In this document: piece after piece, positions 1 to 11,967 of the stretch
Position numbering within the stretch: the stretch's first letter is position 1
How the letters are laid out: each line of letters begins with the position of its first letter
Translations under genes and position numbers: made by a program
The notes under the pieces: generated by a model
Told to the model about the DNA's origin: nothing
Databases searched by the model: none
What the model saw: the letters and a program-made list of their open reading frames with translations, nothing else
Source of the DNA: Symbiodinium natans
Taxonomy: Eukaryota; Sar; Dinophyceae; Suessiales; Symbiodiniaceae
Direction of reading: 5' to 3'
DNA: 34,424 nt
NCBI GenBank assembly: GCA_905221605.1
Contig: CAJNDS010002768.1
Coordinates: 1,124,596-1,159,019 of the forward strand

Positions 1-3000
1 CCAGTGTGAACAAGCTACCACATACATTTAGAGGCATGAGCTTTATGCTCTTCCGACCCCATTGCAACTGCCAGACGACCTACCCGAAGCCTCGGAGAAA
101 CCACCACATTTCCAAACTGTTCCGATTGTGTTCCCTCGGGTTCGGCACCCGAACCCGCGCAAGCCATCACAGCTAGCCACTAGCCGGAGGAGACACGGCT
201 TATCCTAGACATGGCCTTTGCCAACTGAGCACCAGCTGCCTTCGCGACGCCAAAGTACAGGAAAGCGCCCAAGGCTTGATTCAAAAAGAGAGCTGCGCAG
301 AGCTTTCTGCAAGGTGCCGTCATGAAGCTCTATTGCTGTTGGTGTCGCATCTGGGGCTCCATGACCTAGATGTCTTGATCCTGTTGATCAGTCTAGGTGA
401 TGTTTGTGCGTGCCACCGCTGAGATCAGAGCCTGCCTTTCCGGGGGACTTCCGCAAGACCCATGCGTTCTCGCCATGAACGAATGCTTCTGAACCTCAAT
501 CCGCCGCACGAAGAGGTACTGCGCAGAGCACCGACAAGAAGACCGAGGAGAAACCGAGGCCACTCTGGCATCGTTAAGAATTCGAGGCGCCGTGACTGGG
601 AATCTGCACGCTTTGTTGATAATCTGTTTCCTTCACTTCGATAGGCCTTTCGAAGCACTTGTCTCTTCATTCCTGTAGCAAGGTCGGTTCGTGCGCTAGA
701 AGCGTCGGGGTGTCGGCTTAAGGGGACATGCCAACAAAAAAACATTAAAAACAACTCACCCTGCCTAAAGAGCGCCCCGCTTGAAGAGATGCGAGACTGC
801 TTGGGCCGGCCATTTTGGGCCTCTCCTCTGGCCCCTTCTTTGTCCCCCAGCAGCCTTTTCCAAAGGCAACTCAGCACCTTCGCCAGGACCCCCAAGTCGC
901 GGCCGACGACGCCACAGGTGCCGGATCTCGCTGGAGTTCGCGCTGGATTGCAAGGTACTTGCGACTTCAGAAACTTTCGGAAGTCTTTCGGAAACCTGCA
1001 GGTGACCCAAACCCCACGGGACCAGCTGAAGTCAGCGGCGCGGCGCGTGAAGGCGCTCTGGAACCAATACATTTTGGAGTCAATTTTTGAGACTTGGGGG
1101 CGCCTTAAGCCTTCAAAGCGCGTTAAATCGCAACGGGTAGCTGTGAAAGATGGTTGCTGAAAGCTCAACGCCAAAAAAGGCCGACTTTATGGTCCGCAGA
1201 ATCCATAGCGTTTCCCGCATTTAGGGCAATTTGAGAGCATCTTCGGTCCGAATTCCCTGAAAAAAGCTCCAGGTCGGCCTTTTGCTGATGGTTTTGGGTA
1301 ATTCTGAAGGAAGTCTTTGTGTTGAACTCCATGCGGCGATTGAAGCTTGTGCTGTGCTGCGAGGCTTCTGGGTTAAACGCTACAAACCCTGCAGGCTTAT
1401 AGGGCATGAACCTTTTCCCCCTTACCCTCCCTGCTCGAACCGAGTTGAGTTCACTTGAACCCAGATAGATATGTCGGTATAACTTTTCAGGAGCGCCACG
1501 TCACGCTCCGCGTGAAGAACCTGCGTTCCACGGCTGCAGCGCCTCCATGGGGAGTGACAAAACACGGCAAAAAACACGGCTTTAAAAAAGAACCGCTTTG
1601 CTTTCTTGGGGTTCTGAGTAGATTGGAAGAGGTGGGAAAAGGGCATCTGATGTTGCTGGGAAGCGGCATGAAGCGGCTGTTGAGACTGAAAATGACTGGA
1701 AAGGTTTCATGGCCAGCCTCAACGAAGAGGCGCTGCGGACGCAGGCCTCTGCACGCCTCTGCACGCTCCCAGAGTTTGCTTGGAAGGCTAATTCTGGTGG
1801 TCGTTGATTGCGTCTTTGTTGTGGTCTGTGGGGTCTGTGGCTGGGGCTAGAAGCAGCGATGCGGGGTCAATATGGTTTAATAAAGCCAGTGGCCGGCTCC
1901 TGTGATCTGAATGTGCCCAAGGTCTGGGTATTGTTGAACCCCAAACACATCCTAAGTGTCTTAAACTTGAAGAAACAGCTCACAAGAACCTTCTGGCAGG
2001 CTGACACGCGTACTCTTCCCTTTCCTGCATCTGGAAAACAACTGTCAAGGTCGCCGATGTGACTTCGACCTGTCCTGCCCCCACCGAGTTCTCTCCTCTC
2101 GATGCAGTGTATGCAGTGTGTCCCGCTTCCCATCACGAACCCTCACGAACCCTCAGCCGTCCTTCACCGGGAACCTCAGCCGCCACCGGTGGCCCTGTCC
2201 CTGCTCCTGCTCCCAAATTTGGCAAAGTGAAGGCTTGAGGCCTTAACAGGCCTTAAAGAACCGAGTGAAAGCACTTAAACAGAAAGGGGGTTCCCAACGT
2301 TTGAACGCAGGGCCGCCTCTGGGCGCTGCTCGAACGCAGCGAGGGCGCTCTCCTGCCGGAGGCCGTGACTTGGGGCCTTTCTGAGGCCATTGTGAATTTT
2401 GACAAGCATCCTGCCCAGTACATGTAAATCGTTCGGCACAAGGCCGCTCAACAGCCCCCTTCTTGAAGCCATTTGAAGACCCTCCTGAGACATCACCAGC
2501 TGCTCGGGGTCGGTGTGACAACGAGACGAAACAGTGAGCGCACTCCGCTGGGCAGATCTCGGTGACGCAGAAAGGGGTGATCTTCGACCTCGTTGCCCAG
2601 CTCCTCGACTTCGCGCTGAGCGAGCCGGGGCGCCCATGGGGCGCCCATGGGGCTATGGGGGGTTGTGCAAAGCAGCATTGCGGCCTAGGAAGAGTTTTTC
2701 ACGAGGAGTGTTTAGCTGCATAGCTGCGACGATAAGGTGTAGAAAGAAAACACCAAAAGAGAAGGTTTGAATTGCAGGTTCAAGATTCGGTCGATTGGCC
2801 AAGGCTGTGAACGAGAGCAAAACGCGAAGCCATGTCTGTCCTCCCACAGCCTTTTCCTCCATTCGCAGAGCTTTGTTGTGCGCAAATGTGCAAAACGAGA
2901 AAACACGTTAAACGACCATAGCAATTTTTGGGGCCAGCAATTGGTATTGGTTTTGTTCGTAGGCCCGACGGTGTTGTGCAAGGTGGTGCAGTGTCGACTT

Positions 3001-5160
3001 CAGAGTTTTTCTTGATTGCCTGGGGCCCCAAAAGCCCATAAGGCCGTGTGGCCTCATTTGGCCTCAAAAACTGGAAGCCTGTCTTGAATGCGTAGCAAGA
3101 CGGCTGCTAGCCGACTCTACAAGAGGAAGATCCTTTCGAGCATGGGCGACTGCAAGCAGTGACCTGAATCTCTACTCAACAACCTTTGAAGAATCGGAAC
3201 TGAGCTATAGCAGCTTGATTCTCCCCGTTTGCGTGGCTAGATATAGCATGTCCAGTTGAAACTCACACCGGGCTGGAATCAGAGTTGCAGAGTGCAGCAA
3301 GAAGATGTCAATATGTCTCCTATGTTTCCCCTTTCGCTGAGGGCTGGGCGAATGTCGGGCAATGCATCGATGCCTCCTGCCGCAGCCTCATATCTCAACA
3401 TGCAACTCACACTTCGGTCAAGGAAAGTCTATCCGAGGCATCTTGTTGTTCTCAGTTTGCTGAAAGTTTGCTTTCTATCAACACAGTGAGTCCTCAATGT
3501 TACCTTACGCCGCCGCCACCGTAGCGATACGTAGTTGATGAAATCTTTGACCAGCGACTCGCATGTGAGTGGACCGAAGGGCATCGACAAAAACACAGGA
3601 GTTTATCTGCAACACAGGACCAACAAGTGCCTCAAGAACGAAACCCTTGCGAGACCTGGAGCCCTCGACTCCCCAGGTCCGGGTGTTCGAGAGGGCCTTG
3701 TCTTTCGCCCTGGCCCTGGAGCACGGCAAGGACAGTGCTGGGAGCTTTGTGCTGTAGAGCTGAGGGTTGTGATGGGTTGCGTTATGTCGCAGTTATGCCT
3801 GTCATGTTCTGTTTTGAGGCGATTCAAGTGACTCGGACTTTGAGGGTTGGTTGGTCTTTTGTGGTCTTTGGGGCCGACGGTGCTAAGACGTGTTCACCAT
3901 TGATCGCAAAGCCACACTGACAGAGGACGGCCGTTGTCTTGAACACGTATACGCAGCCGACCAGACTTACGATTCCTTTCGTTCCCCGTGAGAGAGCAAA
4001 CCGACGCTTGAGGAAAGCAAAGCGCCCCCGATGCCTGCTGTTCTTCATCTTAGAGAGGGCTGACGGGTGAGGGATCCAGTCAAGGAGATCGCTGTACCAG
4101 TGGACTCTCGGACACAGGCTTGGGATTTGGGATGTTACGGTTAGTCAAGATGGTTACTCTTGAGGAACCCGAGGTCATGTATAGGCGTTGGCTAGGCCAG
4201 ATGAGGGCTGATACTTTCGCGAGCATCCGGCGGCGTTGCAGAATGGGACGACACCTCAAGTTCCAGTAGGTCTGACCACGTGAACGGATCCCTGACTCTG
4301 ACTCGGACCCGACATTAAAGTCACCTTTACAGCACTACAGGCCCGAACCGGCAGCCGGCGGTCAAAGTATGATTTGAGGCTTTGGCGGAAGCGGTATCAT
4401 CGTACCAAGTTTTGTCATCACCGCGAACGAGAAACCCATAGCTGCCATGTTCTGCCCATAGCATATGCGGGCCTATCGTGCATCAGCCAAGCCCACTGGC
4501 ACTGTGCCAGGCCCTCAAGCTCGCCTCGCTCATTGACACACAACTCCTCTGCCAGGCTTGACCCGAGAAAAAACCTGATTGTTCGGGATGTGTTTGATGG
4601 GAAACTGCAAAGTGTCTCGGAGTCTCACACCATATCTCTTGCGCTAAGTTTCTCTCCGCACATCTCATGGCAACGCCCCTTCAGCCACAAAACCCAACCA
4701 GATAAGCAGGTCGACCGCTAGCCCCCCCGCCCTGTGTTTGCGTTGCTTCATGTAATGTTTCTACCGGTTTGGATCTTGGAAAAACATCCTCGTCAGCAAT
4801 GCGTAAGTGCACTTGGTTGGGAGAGCTGTACGCACAGTAAAACCGGAAGCGGGAGCAACTCAAACTCAAAGCAACTCTTGAAGCGAAGATCTCGAAGCCG
4901 AGGTGGTAACAGGTCCCTTCCGCCGTCGGCTCCTGGCTCTGGCACGGCGGCGGGCGGAGGGTGGCTCCCTGGCGCCTTAAACGGGTGCAGCGTGCAGATG
5001 TGCGCAGATGCGTGCTGTGCAGCAACGCAGCACAGCCTGCGAGATCTCTGGATCGCATTTTGCATGGTGCCAAGGCTATGGAGGCCATGGCCGAGCCGCA
5101 TCATCGGTGCTGAAGGCTTGTCTAATGAGCTTGTGAACACACCAGACTTGTGTCACTGTC
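1..5160. other. No recognisable gene (5.1 kb)
   Basis: I read both strands and found no protein family, RNA gene or long structured repeat. Open frames occur, the longest being 249 codons on the minus strand at 425-1174. They overlap other open frames on both strands, and their composition (Arg, Ser and Cys rich, no motif) is what GC-moderate non-coding DNA gives by chance. Intron or intergenic sequence of a large eukaryotic genome is the simplest reading. Short exons without a family signature could be missed. Confidence 0.6.
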
Positions 5161-5164
5161 ATGT

Positions 5165-5335
5165 TTCTGCTTGCTTCGCGGCGTTTGAAAGTGTTTCTCA
5201 TAGCTAACACCACAAAGCTGTGATCTGTTTGATTACGACTGAACGCCTCTAAGTCGGAATCCTTGTGGCTAAGCAGTGTTGCCCACCGCTCTCATTGCAA
5301 CATGCCAACGAATAAGTTTCGGCTCTAACGCATTT
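5165..5335 (+). rRNA. 3'-terminal fragment of nuclear LSU (28S) rRNA, probably a pseudogene
   Basis: The block at about 5228-5265 carries the near-universal eukaryotic LSU 3'-end sequence: a GATTACGACTGAACGCC stretch followed by TCTAAGTCGGAATCC. The sequence just upstream (about 5195-5227, with AGCTAAC, AAAGCT and ATCTG) also lines up in order with the segment that precedes it in 28S rRNA. Further upstream the match fades, and the conserved sarcin-ricin loop sequence is not present, so only roughly the last 150 bases are here. No SSU, 5.8S or other LSU parts occur in the window. It is therefore an isolated fragment, not a working rDNA unit. It could be a retrotransposed or recombined piece, or the edge of an assembly-fragmented rDNA unit. 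Both ends are approximate. Confidence 0.78.
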
Positions 5336-5339
5336 CAGC

Positions 5340-8300
5340 TCCTTCGCCGATAGGGGCAATGGGGTGAATAGTAATTTCATGAAGTGGGAATGACAGGTCT
5401 TTTGTAGACGACTCTATCGAATCCGGGTTTTGAATGGAGTTTAGGTCACAGGTGCCTAAGTTGGGGTGAAGGTCTTTGCTTCGCATGTGGTTTCCGAACG
5501 TTTCCTATCATTTTGGGAGATGGAGACGCTGCTTGAAACGTTGAGAGCACCTGTTTGCCCCCTTTATTTCGGACCAGTTTGGGGTTTGGATTTGTTGGAC
5601 TGAAAGTTATTAAGGGTTGACGGGGAAGTTGGTCCCAGGCCCTCCTCTCATCAGGAACGCCTGAAAGTTGTTGTTTGCTGTTTTCCGTTTGGGCAGCTGG
5701 ACGTTGAGTGAGGGTCTGTGAGTGTTGGAGGCCTGGGAAGATGCAGCGAACGGCTGTTGCGAGCGTGTGGCTTCCTGCATCCAGCAGGAACCCGGCTGCC
5801 TGTAAAAGAGCTCTCGGCAGTTTGTCTTCTGTCAGTTTGAACATGAACACTGTAGTTATGTGCGGAGTTCTTGCGAGTGCTGAAAGGTGGTCGCGATGAA
5901 GGATTTCCCGAAAGCATACAATGATGACAGGGATACACCTCAGTACCTGTCACGAATCATCACGCAACCCCGAGAGCTTTCCTGCAACTTTTGTGCACTC
6001 CGAGATCTTCAAGTACTAAAGCAAGCTTAAGGGACTTTGGGAAATTTGGCATGTAAAAAATGATATAAAACGATGTGCAACGTGTAGTGCAAAAGTGTGC
6101 TGAGGCCGTGTGAACTGCCAAAAACTAAGAACACGAAGCGCGCATCGCAGGCTGTGGAGCGTAAGCCGGAGACTGGGCGCCATCAAGGCCAGGGTGATGC
6201 GCCTGATGTGTTTTTTTCCATCCCTTCAGCAAGGTCTAAAGCTGAATCTGTTGCCAGGGTTTTGGCTGCGGCGTTCTTGGGCTTCTGATTGAAGGGACGT
6301 CTTATCACCAGCCCAGGAAATGCCGCATAGCCGGCAGCTGAGCGATTCCTTGCCTTGTCTTGGAGCGATCTGCTTTTTGCATGTCGGAAGACTTGGAATC
6401 TCCTCAACTCTAAATGATCTTTCTACACAGAGTACAGCGCAGTACAGTGCCGTGACCTGTTCATCAGGAGGGGCGTTCGGCCCACGGTGAGGAGCGAATT
6501 CACTTAGAGATTTGCGTACTGCGGATGCCCGAACACGGCGGACATCACACAGCCACAAACCAGCCCAAACCCCGGAAACACCCTCCCCCCCCCCCCGCCC
6601 CCCCCGGCCCAAAAAAAAAGAAATGACATCCTAGTCCCTGCTTGACATTGGTGCCCTGGTCGCTCCAAGTCTCTTATATCGCATTCCAAGATTTCGGGCA
6701 GGGCTTTGGCACGAAATCCCATGAAATCTCTAGTTCCTCCTAGGTGGTCAGAAACTTGCAAAGCATCCCAGTTGTGCCACAATGCATGAAACATGTGCCG
6801 TCAGCTTGGAGAGAAGAACCTTGCAGAGAAAGCTCCGACTCAGGGCACCAATCTTTTGCGATGGCAGACGTGGCTCCGCGTTTCACCGCGTCTCACGAAA
6901 TTGGGCTCAGCAGGGGAAGCTCCAACACCTCAACATCAACACGCGCTCACCCCTCAAATCCGAAGTCCTGAGCTCTAAACATATTTTTCCAAGCTCGCCA
7001 AACCTCGCCTTTGCCGTTTTGCCCCCCCCCCTACCGTATATTCCCGCAGCCGAAGGGTGATATTCATCAACTTTTGCGGCGCTCCAAATATTCAAGATTA
7101 GTCGTTGCTGGTGTTATTGTAAGTGGAGGGGTGTTTGGATTGCCATGCTTAGGACGAGGCATTGTAAAGGCCAGCCCTTCAGAGAAGTGTAGTCTGCCTC
7201 GCAGTATCTCACCATGCCCCATGCCTTCAATAAACCTCAGTCCGCCCTTGGATTGTGCAGCATGGACTCCGCATGGACCCCGAAATGCTGAGATCCGTGC
7301 AGACAGGCCCTGAATTCATCTGGGGTTTCTCGAGAGCATCAATGACATGTGAGATGGACCCTTAATGGGAAACCCCAAGCACCTGACTGGAAAAGACGGA
7401 CAGGGTTGGAGAGTAGTCACTGGGTAGTCTCGTTTCTACACATTTGGAACCATTAGGATGCTCCGCTGGCTCTGCCCAGGGCTGCACTTCCCAAAATCTT
7501 CCGTGCCGGGATGAGATGACGTGTTCGATGTTTGTTTCTTCATATTTCTATGCAGTTCTAACACTTAGCCTGCATGGCGGAGCGGCGGAGTAGTTTCAAT
7601 AGTTCCTGTCGCAAAGCTGCTGAGGCAGTGCTGAGCTCCACGCAGGACTCGAAAAATGTCTCGCATCAGCGTGCATCAGGTGGCAGCCTAGTCGTTCCGC
7701 GACTGTGCAATAATTTGCATGTAGAACAGAAACTTCTGCGGAAAAATCGAAGTCAGGCACCATGTGGGCCAACTGCCGACTATCCACAAATGGAGAACTA
7801 CGATGTGCAGCGACCCGAAAACAGCAGATTCACTGCAACTGGGCGATCCCATGTGTGCTCTGCCCAATGCTAGAGACATTGAGAACTTGTTTCTCCAATC
7901 GCCTTTCCGAGGAGCCGGCAATGCGCGCACCCAGGTCTTTTCCCATGACCCCGCGGAGATTGGTCAAAGCAGGGGACAAGTGCTGAAGTCAGCCACCAAG
8001 CTGAGCCTGTCCGCATGTTTCCACTGGCGCTGCCGTGGCTGGGCAATAATGGCGCGGCAACGGGGAGTTGTCGCGCTCCTCCTTCTGCACATCCGCGCCG
8101 CCTTGCGCTGATGCGTGGCGGGAGCCTTTTGTGCCCTGACGCCGGGGCCGCCGCAGCAGTGCTGCATGTGCGCCGCAGAAATCGCACTGTCCGGAGCGGA
8201 GTTGTCAGGTTTCTTGGTCAGGGATTGTAGAGGAAATGTCGTTCACGGCTGTCAATTCAATCATGCGTGCTTCGGTGACATTTATATCGAATCGAATCGA

Positions 8301-9185
8301 TCGCGCAATGCGCTCCAGTCTTCGGGTTCGGTGGCAGTGTTGTGTGTTTCGAAGCACCGCGACACCGGTGACGTCTACATCACACAGACAAAGAAACTGT
8401 ACCCAAACAACTCTCCGGCGGCGTCTACAATGCGTTGGTCAAGGCCTGCAACGGCATCAACCGCAACGGAGACCGACGAGAGTTCTCTGAAAGAAGTCCT
8501 TTTGGGAGCAGATCTGGTACTGGCACTGGCGCTCATGTATCATGAACACAATGTCGCCAGCGGGACCGCTTCCGCATGCCTGCTGTACCCCTGTCCTCAA
8601 TCTGCCCACCAAGGTTCTGATGGCTGCCTCGTCCGCCCAGTACATTTTCTGGAGATCGTTGCGACGAGATGGTCGTGACATGCACGACGTCCTGGTTCAG
8701 CTGTTGATCGGGCCTCTCTTTATTCCTGTTATGTGCCAAACCAGCAAAATAAGCTGTAACAAGCTATGACATGTTCCGGACGTGATGTCTGGTTTGCTGT
8801 ATCAGGCTGACGTGCATTCCGCATCTGTGTGTGTGTGTGGTCCAGACAAGGCCTAGGCACAAACATTCTTCATGAAGTGGCATGTGCGGCGACGCTTCCA
8901 GAAGGTGGACATAGGCCGACGTGCACGCAGCGCGGGGAAGGAGGCGCGGGGTGGGCCCGGCGCCACGCGAGCAGGCGCAGGAAGCCAACGGCAGGCGCAC
9001 TCGCCGCGACAAGCGTGCCTTCTCGGCGCGCCCGCAGCGGTGAAGGCCGACACGAGTGTGGTGTCAACCGCGCTCCGCCTCAGTGCGGCATGCGCCCCCC
9101 GCGTTCTCCACGAAGGCCAGGCAACCCAAACACGCTTGAGGCACATTGCGTCCACAGGGCTCCAAACGCCGTTCTTGCAAGTACT
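5340..9185. other. No recognisable gene (3.8 kb), with one homopolymer tract
   Basis: Apart from the C/A tract at 6585-6619 I see no family signature on either strand. Open frames at 7764-8111 and 8115-8678 (plus) have somewhat protein-like composition but no motif, no convincing splice frame and overlapping competitors. I do not annotate them. Confidence 0.5.
6585..6619. repeat. Poly(C) run followed by poly(A) run
   Basis: About 26 nearly uninterrupted C residues (broken by single G or GG) run directly into nine A residues. The same C-then-A order on the same strand recurs at 31473-31511. Confidence 0.9.
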
Positions 9186-9188
9186 CAC

Positions 9189-9516
9189 GAATCACGAATC
9201 ACACGGACATGGCTGGGCCAGGAGGACAAAGACAGTACGATGGTTGACGCTCTTGCAGAACCAAGAGCAGCAGCAAAGGCCTCGTCAGGATCACGTGCCA
9301 AAACCGTGAGCTCGCGCAATGGCAGCTTGGCTTCTTTGTCGTTTCGCCAGCGCACCAGCTCTTGTTCAACGTCCTTGCGCATGAGGTCGTCGCCCGGCCA
9401 ACTGCCCAGCCCGTCTCGTACGTAGGCCACAGGCCGTCTGATGGCGCCAGACTTACGAAGCCAAGATACAGAAAAATCATCAGCAATGCTCTCGAAACGG
9501 CGATGGCCCTCATGGA
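9189..9516 (-). CDS. Possible internal exon of an unrecognised spliced gene
   Basis: On the minus strand a frame runs open through 9712-9185. Its central part has ordinary protein composition with mixed charged and hydrophobic residues, for example WLRKSGAIRRPVAYVRDG and DEAFAAALGSARASTIV, unlike the Arg/Ser/Cys-rich shadow frames nearby. A plausible acceptor (TTCCAG) precedes it at 9517-9520. A strong donor-like GTGAGTAC lies at 9188-9181, and the frame's stop codon sits inside that donor, as expected if it is intronic. I recognise no domain and found no flanking exons that join it. This may be a real host exon or chance. The boundaries are a guess from the splice-like signals. Confidence 0.33.
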
Positions 9517-9654
9517 CTGGAATCGACCCATGGAACCAAAAACGCCCCACGCACACCATCAGAACATTTGAGCAGCGGTGTTTTTCGTCTCTTGTGAGAT
9601 ATTTATAGCGGAAATAACTCCGGGAACCGGGGCGCGAAAGTGCACGGGACTGTG

Positions 9655-10598
9655 GCCGCGGAAGCACGCGGAAGGGTTGCGGAAGCACATCTCCGCGGAA
9701 GCTCCCGCGCAAGCGACGATAGAATGCTTGTTGTATTCCTGGAGGCCAGTGGGCGTGCTATTTGATGTGGGTTTCAGATGCCTGGTTCAGAGTGGGTTAT
9801 ACAGAATTTCCTTGGTGTTTTCTGGGAGTTTTGAGGCTACAGCCTTTCGTACGAAAGCGATGGACCCTATTCAAAATAAGGCTTCTATAGAGACCCCGGG
9901 CCAAGCTTCCTGCACAAGGATTCAAAAAACCCAAAAACCCATGTAAACTCTCGACCATAAAGCAAACAAGTCGGATCTTGAGGCTCGAGCGTCCCAAAAC
10001 CAGGCTTTCGAAGCCTTGGAAGCCTTATATTTGTGAAGTTTGACGCGAACTCGGCGGAAACGCCGCGGAAGCTCCGCGGAAGCTCCGCGCGGAAGCCCGC
10101 GTGCCCATCTGAAGGCCCAGGCCCTTCCTACTGAGTCCGCGCTCTTGAAAATAGATGGTGCAGCTGCGCAGCTGCTGCCAGCTCAAGCTGCAGCATTCTC
10201 ACATGGAACGCGCGTCTCATCGTGTAGTCGCATAGTTCCAGGGTAGCACACTACATCCCAGAACTGCCCTATCTATCACTATGACATGCATGCCTCCAAA
10301 GGCGGGCGCTGCAAAACAGGTCGCGAAACCATGCAAGCCCTTCTCTATCCACAACTTTCCAAGCAGTCTGCGAGTAGCAATCGAACCCCTTCCAAGTTTC
10401 AACACGGTGTTTCCTCGAGCTCGCACGCTTTGGACCACCCGACGTGTGTTCGAGTTTATATCTTACGGACCTACTCGCGGAAGCAAGTTTCTCAAAAATG
10501 AGCGAAATCAGTCCGCGGAAGCGTCCGCGGAAGCAAAGGAAGCAGACGAGCAAAAACAATACTCGCGGAAGGACCGCGGAAGGGTTCCGCGGAAGGGA
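9655..10598. repeat. Three clusters of a CCGCGGAAG-type short repeat
   Basis: Variants of (C)CGCGGAAG(C) are packed at 9655-9712, 10052-10101 and 10474-10598, with several units per cluster separated by 2-20 bases. The CCGCGG core is itself palindromic. Related ACGGAAGCTCCGCG and CCGCGG segments recur inside the 61-bp array at 11721-11967, so the motif appears to have spread or seeded other repeats. The DNA between clusters shows no gene. Confidence 0.75.
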
Positions 10599-10779
10599 TC
10601 GTTATTTCATAGAAAATCTTCTAGGGATAAAAACCACGGCTCATTTAAGTTTCTAGAATGAAAGCCTCCCCCTTAAGTTGATAAAGATCATATGTTAAAC
10701 ATAGAGCCAATTTAAAACTAGAAAAGGGATGGCCCGAAAGCGTCGATTTGCCGTGCGTTGACTGCAGGCACTCGACTCC

Positions 10780-11150
10780 TTGCACTCGAATTGTATGCAC
10801 TTGGACAAGTGTATGCACTTACATGGTTGCATACTCACTTGTATACTGCACTGGTATTCTGGACTGGACGCGTATGCACTTGAACTGCATGGCATTCAAG
10901 TGTGTCTTGAGTTGAATGCCATGCACTTGTGGTCAACTCTATGCACTTCATTTGTATTCTCTACATATGAGGTTAACGGACTTGAACTCGACACTGTTGA
11001 ACTCTATGCACTTGAGCAAGTGCATTCGACCAGAACTGTCCAAGAGGCTGATATGCACTTGAACTGAATGCACTTGGACAACTGTATGCACTTATATGGT
11101 TCTAGACTCTGTGCATTGCACTTCTATGCACTTCCACTGCATGGCATTCA
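10780..11150. repeat. Degenerate ATGCACTTG tandem array
   Basis: The motif TATGCACTTG and close variants occur about eleven times with irregular spacing, often followed by GAC, GAACT or TACATGG. The open frame at 10780-11067 translates to a Met/His/Leu/Cys-rich pseudo-repeat that follows from the DNA repeat, so I do not call it a gene. The array abuts the 42-bp array downstream. Confidence 0.8.
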
Positions 11151-11156
11151 CATTCG

Positions 11157-11712
11157 AGCCCCACGATATTTCCCAGGTTTTCGACGCCCCGGAATTTGGC
11201 GAGGTTTTCGAGGCCCCGGAATTCGAGTCCCACGATATTTGCGAGGGTTTCGACATCCCGGAATTCGGGTCCCACGCTATTTGCGTGGTTTTCGACGGCT
11301 GTCGAGTCCCGCGATATGTGCGATGGTTTCGAATTCCCGGAATTGGAGTCCCACGATAGTTGCGAGGATTTCGAGGCCCCGGCATTCGAGTCCCACGAAA
11401 TTTTGCGAGCTTTTCGAGGAACTCGAGTCCCACGTTATTTGCGATGGTTTCGACGTCCCGGAATTCGATATTTGCGAGGTTTTCGAGGCCCCGGAACTCG
11501 AGTCCCACGATATTTGCGATGGTTTCGACATCCCGGAATCCGAGTCCCACGATATTTGCGAGGTTTTCGACGAGAAAAGACAAAAGCATCCCCGTGTCTT
11601 CACGCGTGTGGAAGTCCGTTACCATGCTATTGGCGGTGTTTTCAAGCGCCCAGATGTCCGTTACCGTGCTATTTGCGGTGTTTTTCAAGCGCCCAGATGT
11701 CCGTCACCATGC
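11157..11712 (+). repeat. 42-bp tandem array, two subfamilies
   Basis: Units built on GTCCCACGATATTTGCGAGG, TTTTCGAC and CCCGGAATTCGA recur with starts at 11227, 11269, 11306, 11348 and 11390 and continue to about 11575. The period is 42 bp with occasional 37-bp units. A second subfamily starts at 11614, 11656 and 11699 (GTCCGTTACCATGCTATT, CGGTGTTTTCAAGCGCCCAGAT) with 42-43 bp spacing. Because 42 is a multiple of three, several frames stay open (11068-11907, 11196-11996 and a minus frame at 11092-11688). These long frames are by-products of the repeat and not evidence of a gene. Confidence 0.88.
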
Positions 11713-11720
11713 TATTCTCC

Positions 11721-11967
11721 GCGTGTCCGCGGCGTACTACGTCTGTACTACAAAAGTCTACTTCCCAGCCACGGAAGCTCCGCGTGTCCGCGGCGTATTA
11801 CGTCTGTACTGCAAAAATCGACTTTCCAGCCACGGAAGCTGCGCGTGTCCGCGGCGTACTGCGTCTGTACTACAAAGGTCGTCCCCGGCGTACTAGATTT
11901 GTACTAGCAAAGTCGACTTTCCAGCCACGGCAGTCCCCGGCGTACTACGTCTGTACTTCCAGAGTCC
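11721..11967 (+). repeat. 61-bp tandem array next to the LINE
   Basis: Three units begin with GCGTGTCCGCGGCGTACTAC at 11721, 11782 and 11843 (61-bp spacing). Each contains GTCTGTACTACAAA and TTCCAGCCACGGAAGCT. Two shorter copies start with GTCCCCGGCGTACTA at about 11880 and 11932. The array ends about 85 bp before the first ATG of LINE ORF1, so it may be the element's 5' UTR. Confidence 0.85.

Noticed and set aside
800-825. Possible dinoflagellate spliced-leader sequence
   Set aside because: Only GCCATTTTGG matches the conserved leader. The following GCTCAAG is absent and no snRNA-like downstream region is visible.
425-1174. 249-codon open frame on the minus strand
   Set aside because: Overlapped by three plus-strand frames, Arg/Ser-rich, no domain phrase and no splice context. 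Treated as a chance frame.
8115-8678. 187-codon plus-strand frame as a gene
   Set aside because: No family phrase, competing frames on both strands, and a Cys-rich start. Not enough to support a gene.
10360-10400. tRNA T-arm-like GGTTCGATT on the minus strand
   Set aside because: The bases around it do not form the T stem, and no acceptor or anticodon arms fit.
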